A stretch of DNA of 5,553 nt from Alphaproteobacteria bacterium (GTDB taxonomy: Bacteria > Pseudomonadota > Alphaproteobacteria > CAAGCB01 > CAG-977): positions 1 to 5,553 of the forward strand of contig JAJXEL010000129.1 in NCBI GenBank assembly GCA_021639925.1, written 5' to 3'. Both the position numbers and the translations under genes were made by a program. Shown here one piece after another: positions 5,533 to 5,553 of this stretch. The notes below the pieces were generated by a model. The model saw only the letters and a program-made list of their open reading frames with translations. It had not been told where the DNA came from and did not search any database. Each line of letters starts with the position of its first letter. The stretch's first letter is position 1.

Positions 5533-5553
5533 ATTATAATTAAACTTTATAAT
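5533..5553 (-). promoter_or_regulatory. Perfect 7-bp inverted repeat upstream of LysR-2, with a -10-like sequence
   Basis: ATTATAA (5533-5539) and TTATAAT (5547-5553) are perfect inverted repeats 7 bp apart, beginning 8 bp before the LysR-2 start codon and ending at the window edge. The half nearer the gene contains TATAAT on the minus strand (complement of 5533-5538), a consensus -10. If it is used, the LysR-2 transcript would be nearly leaderless. The dyad would then be an autoregulatory operator over the promoter. The AT-rich sequence and the window edge limit confidence. Confidence 0.35.

Noticed and set aside
1..5553. Transposon, CRISPR array, tRNA/rRNA or toxin-antitoxin module
   Set aside because: I looked for terminal repeats with transposase motifs, regularly spaced repeats, tRNA-like cloverleaf arms and small paired genes, and found none.

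Overview
This 5.55 kb stretch is compact bacterial DNA carrying two LysR-type regulators, two lipoproteins and an exported aldo-keto reductase. Lipoprotein signal sequences, a twin-arginine signal and LysR regulators suggest a diderm bacterium. The moderate GC content and codon style would fit a proteobacterium, perhaps a host- or gut-associated one, but no marker gene fixes the lineage and I would not assign it.

Layout, left to right. Positions 1-39 (minus) hold the first 13 codons of a probably exported protein whose body lies outside the window. Positions 40-153 are a divergent control region. Positions 154-1047 (plus) encode an intact LysR-type regulator (LysR-1). A candidate sigma-70-type promoter at 1071-1098 precedes a two-gene operon, 1121-2134 and 2131-3366 (plus), joined by a 4-base ATGA overlap. 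These genes encode two paralogous lipoproteins, each with a PEGA-like domain, a hydrophobic stretch and two copies of a roughly 55-residue helical repeat. The second gene overlaps the 3' end of a convergent gene by 50 bp. That gene, 3317-4474 (minus), encodes a Tat-exported aldo-keto reductase with an intact catalytic tetrad. Positions 4475-4624 are its leader and control region. Positions 4625-5524 (minus) encode a second LysR-type regulator (LysR-2), a paralogue of LysR-1, interrupted by one in-frame TAA. The last bases hold an inverted repeat just upstream of LysR-2.

The most notable signal is a 44-bp bipartite element present twice, at 101-144 and 4591-4634. A 13-bp conserved block and a 15-bp dyad occur at identical spacing with a diverged middle. 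Both copies have the same orientation relative to a minus-strand gene for an exported protein (the partial gene at 1-39 and the reductase), and each sits against a LysR gene. The dyad fits the T-N11-A LysR box. The simplest reading, which is inference, is a small regulon in which LysR-1 controls its divergent neighbour and the reductase, and LysR-2, the former local regulator of the reductase, has acquired a nonsense mutation. The lipoprotein pair looks like a separate unit of unknown function.
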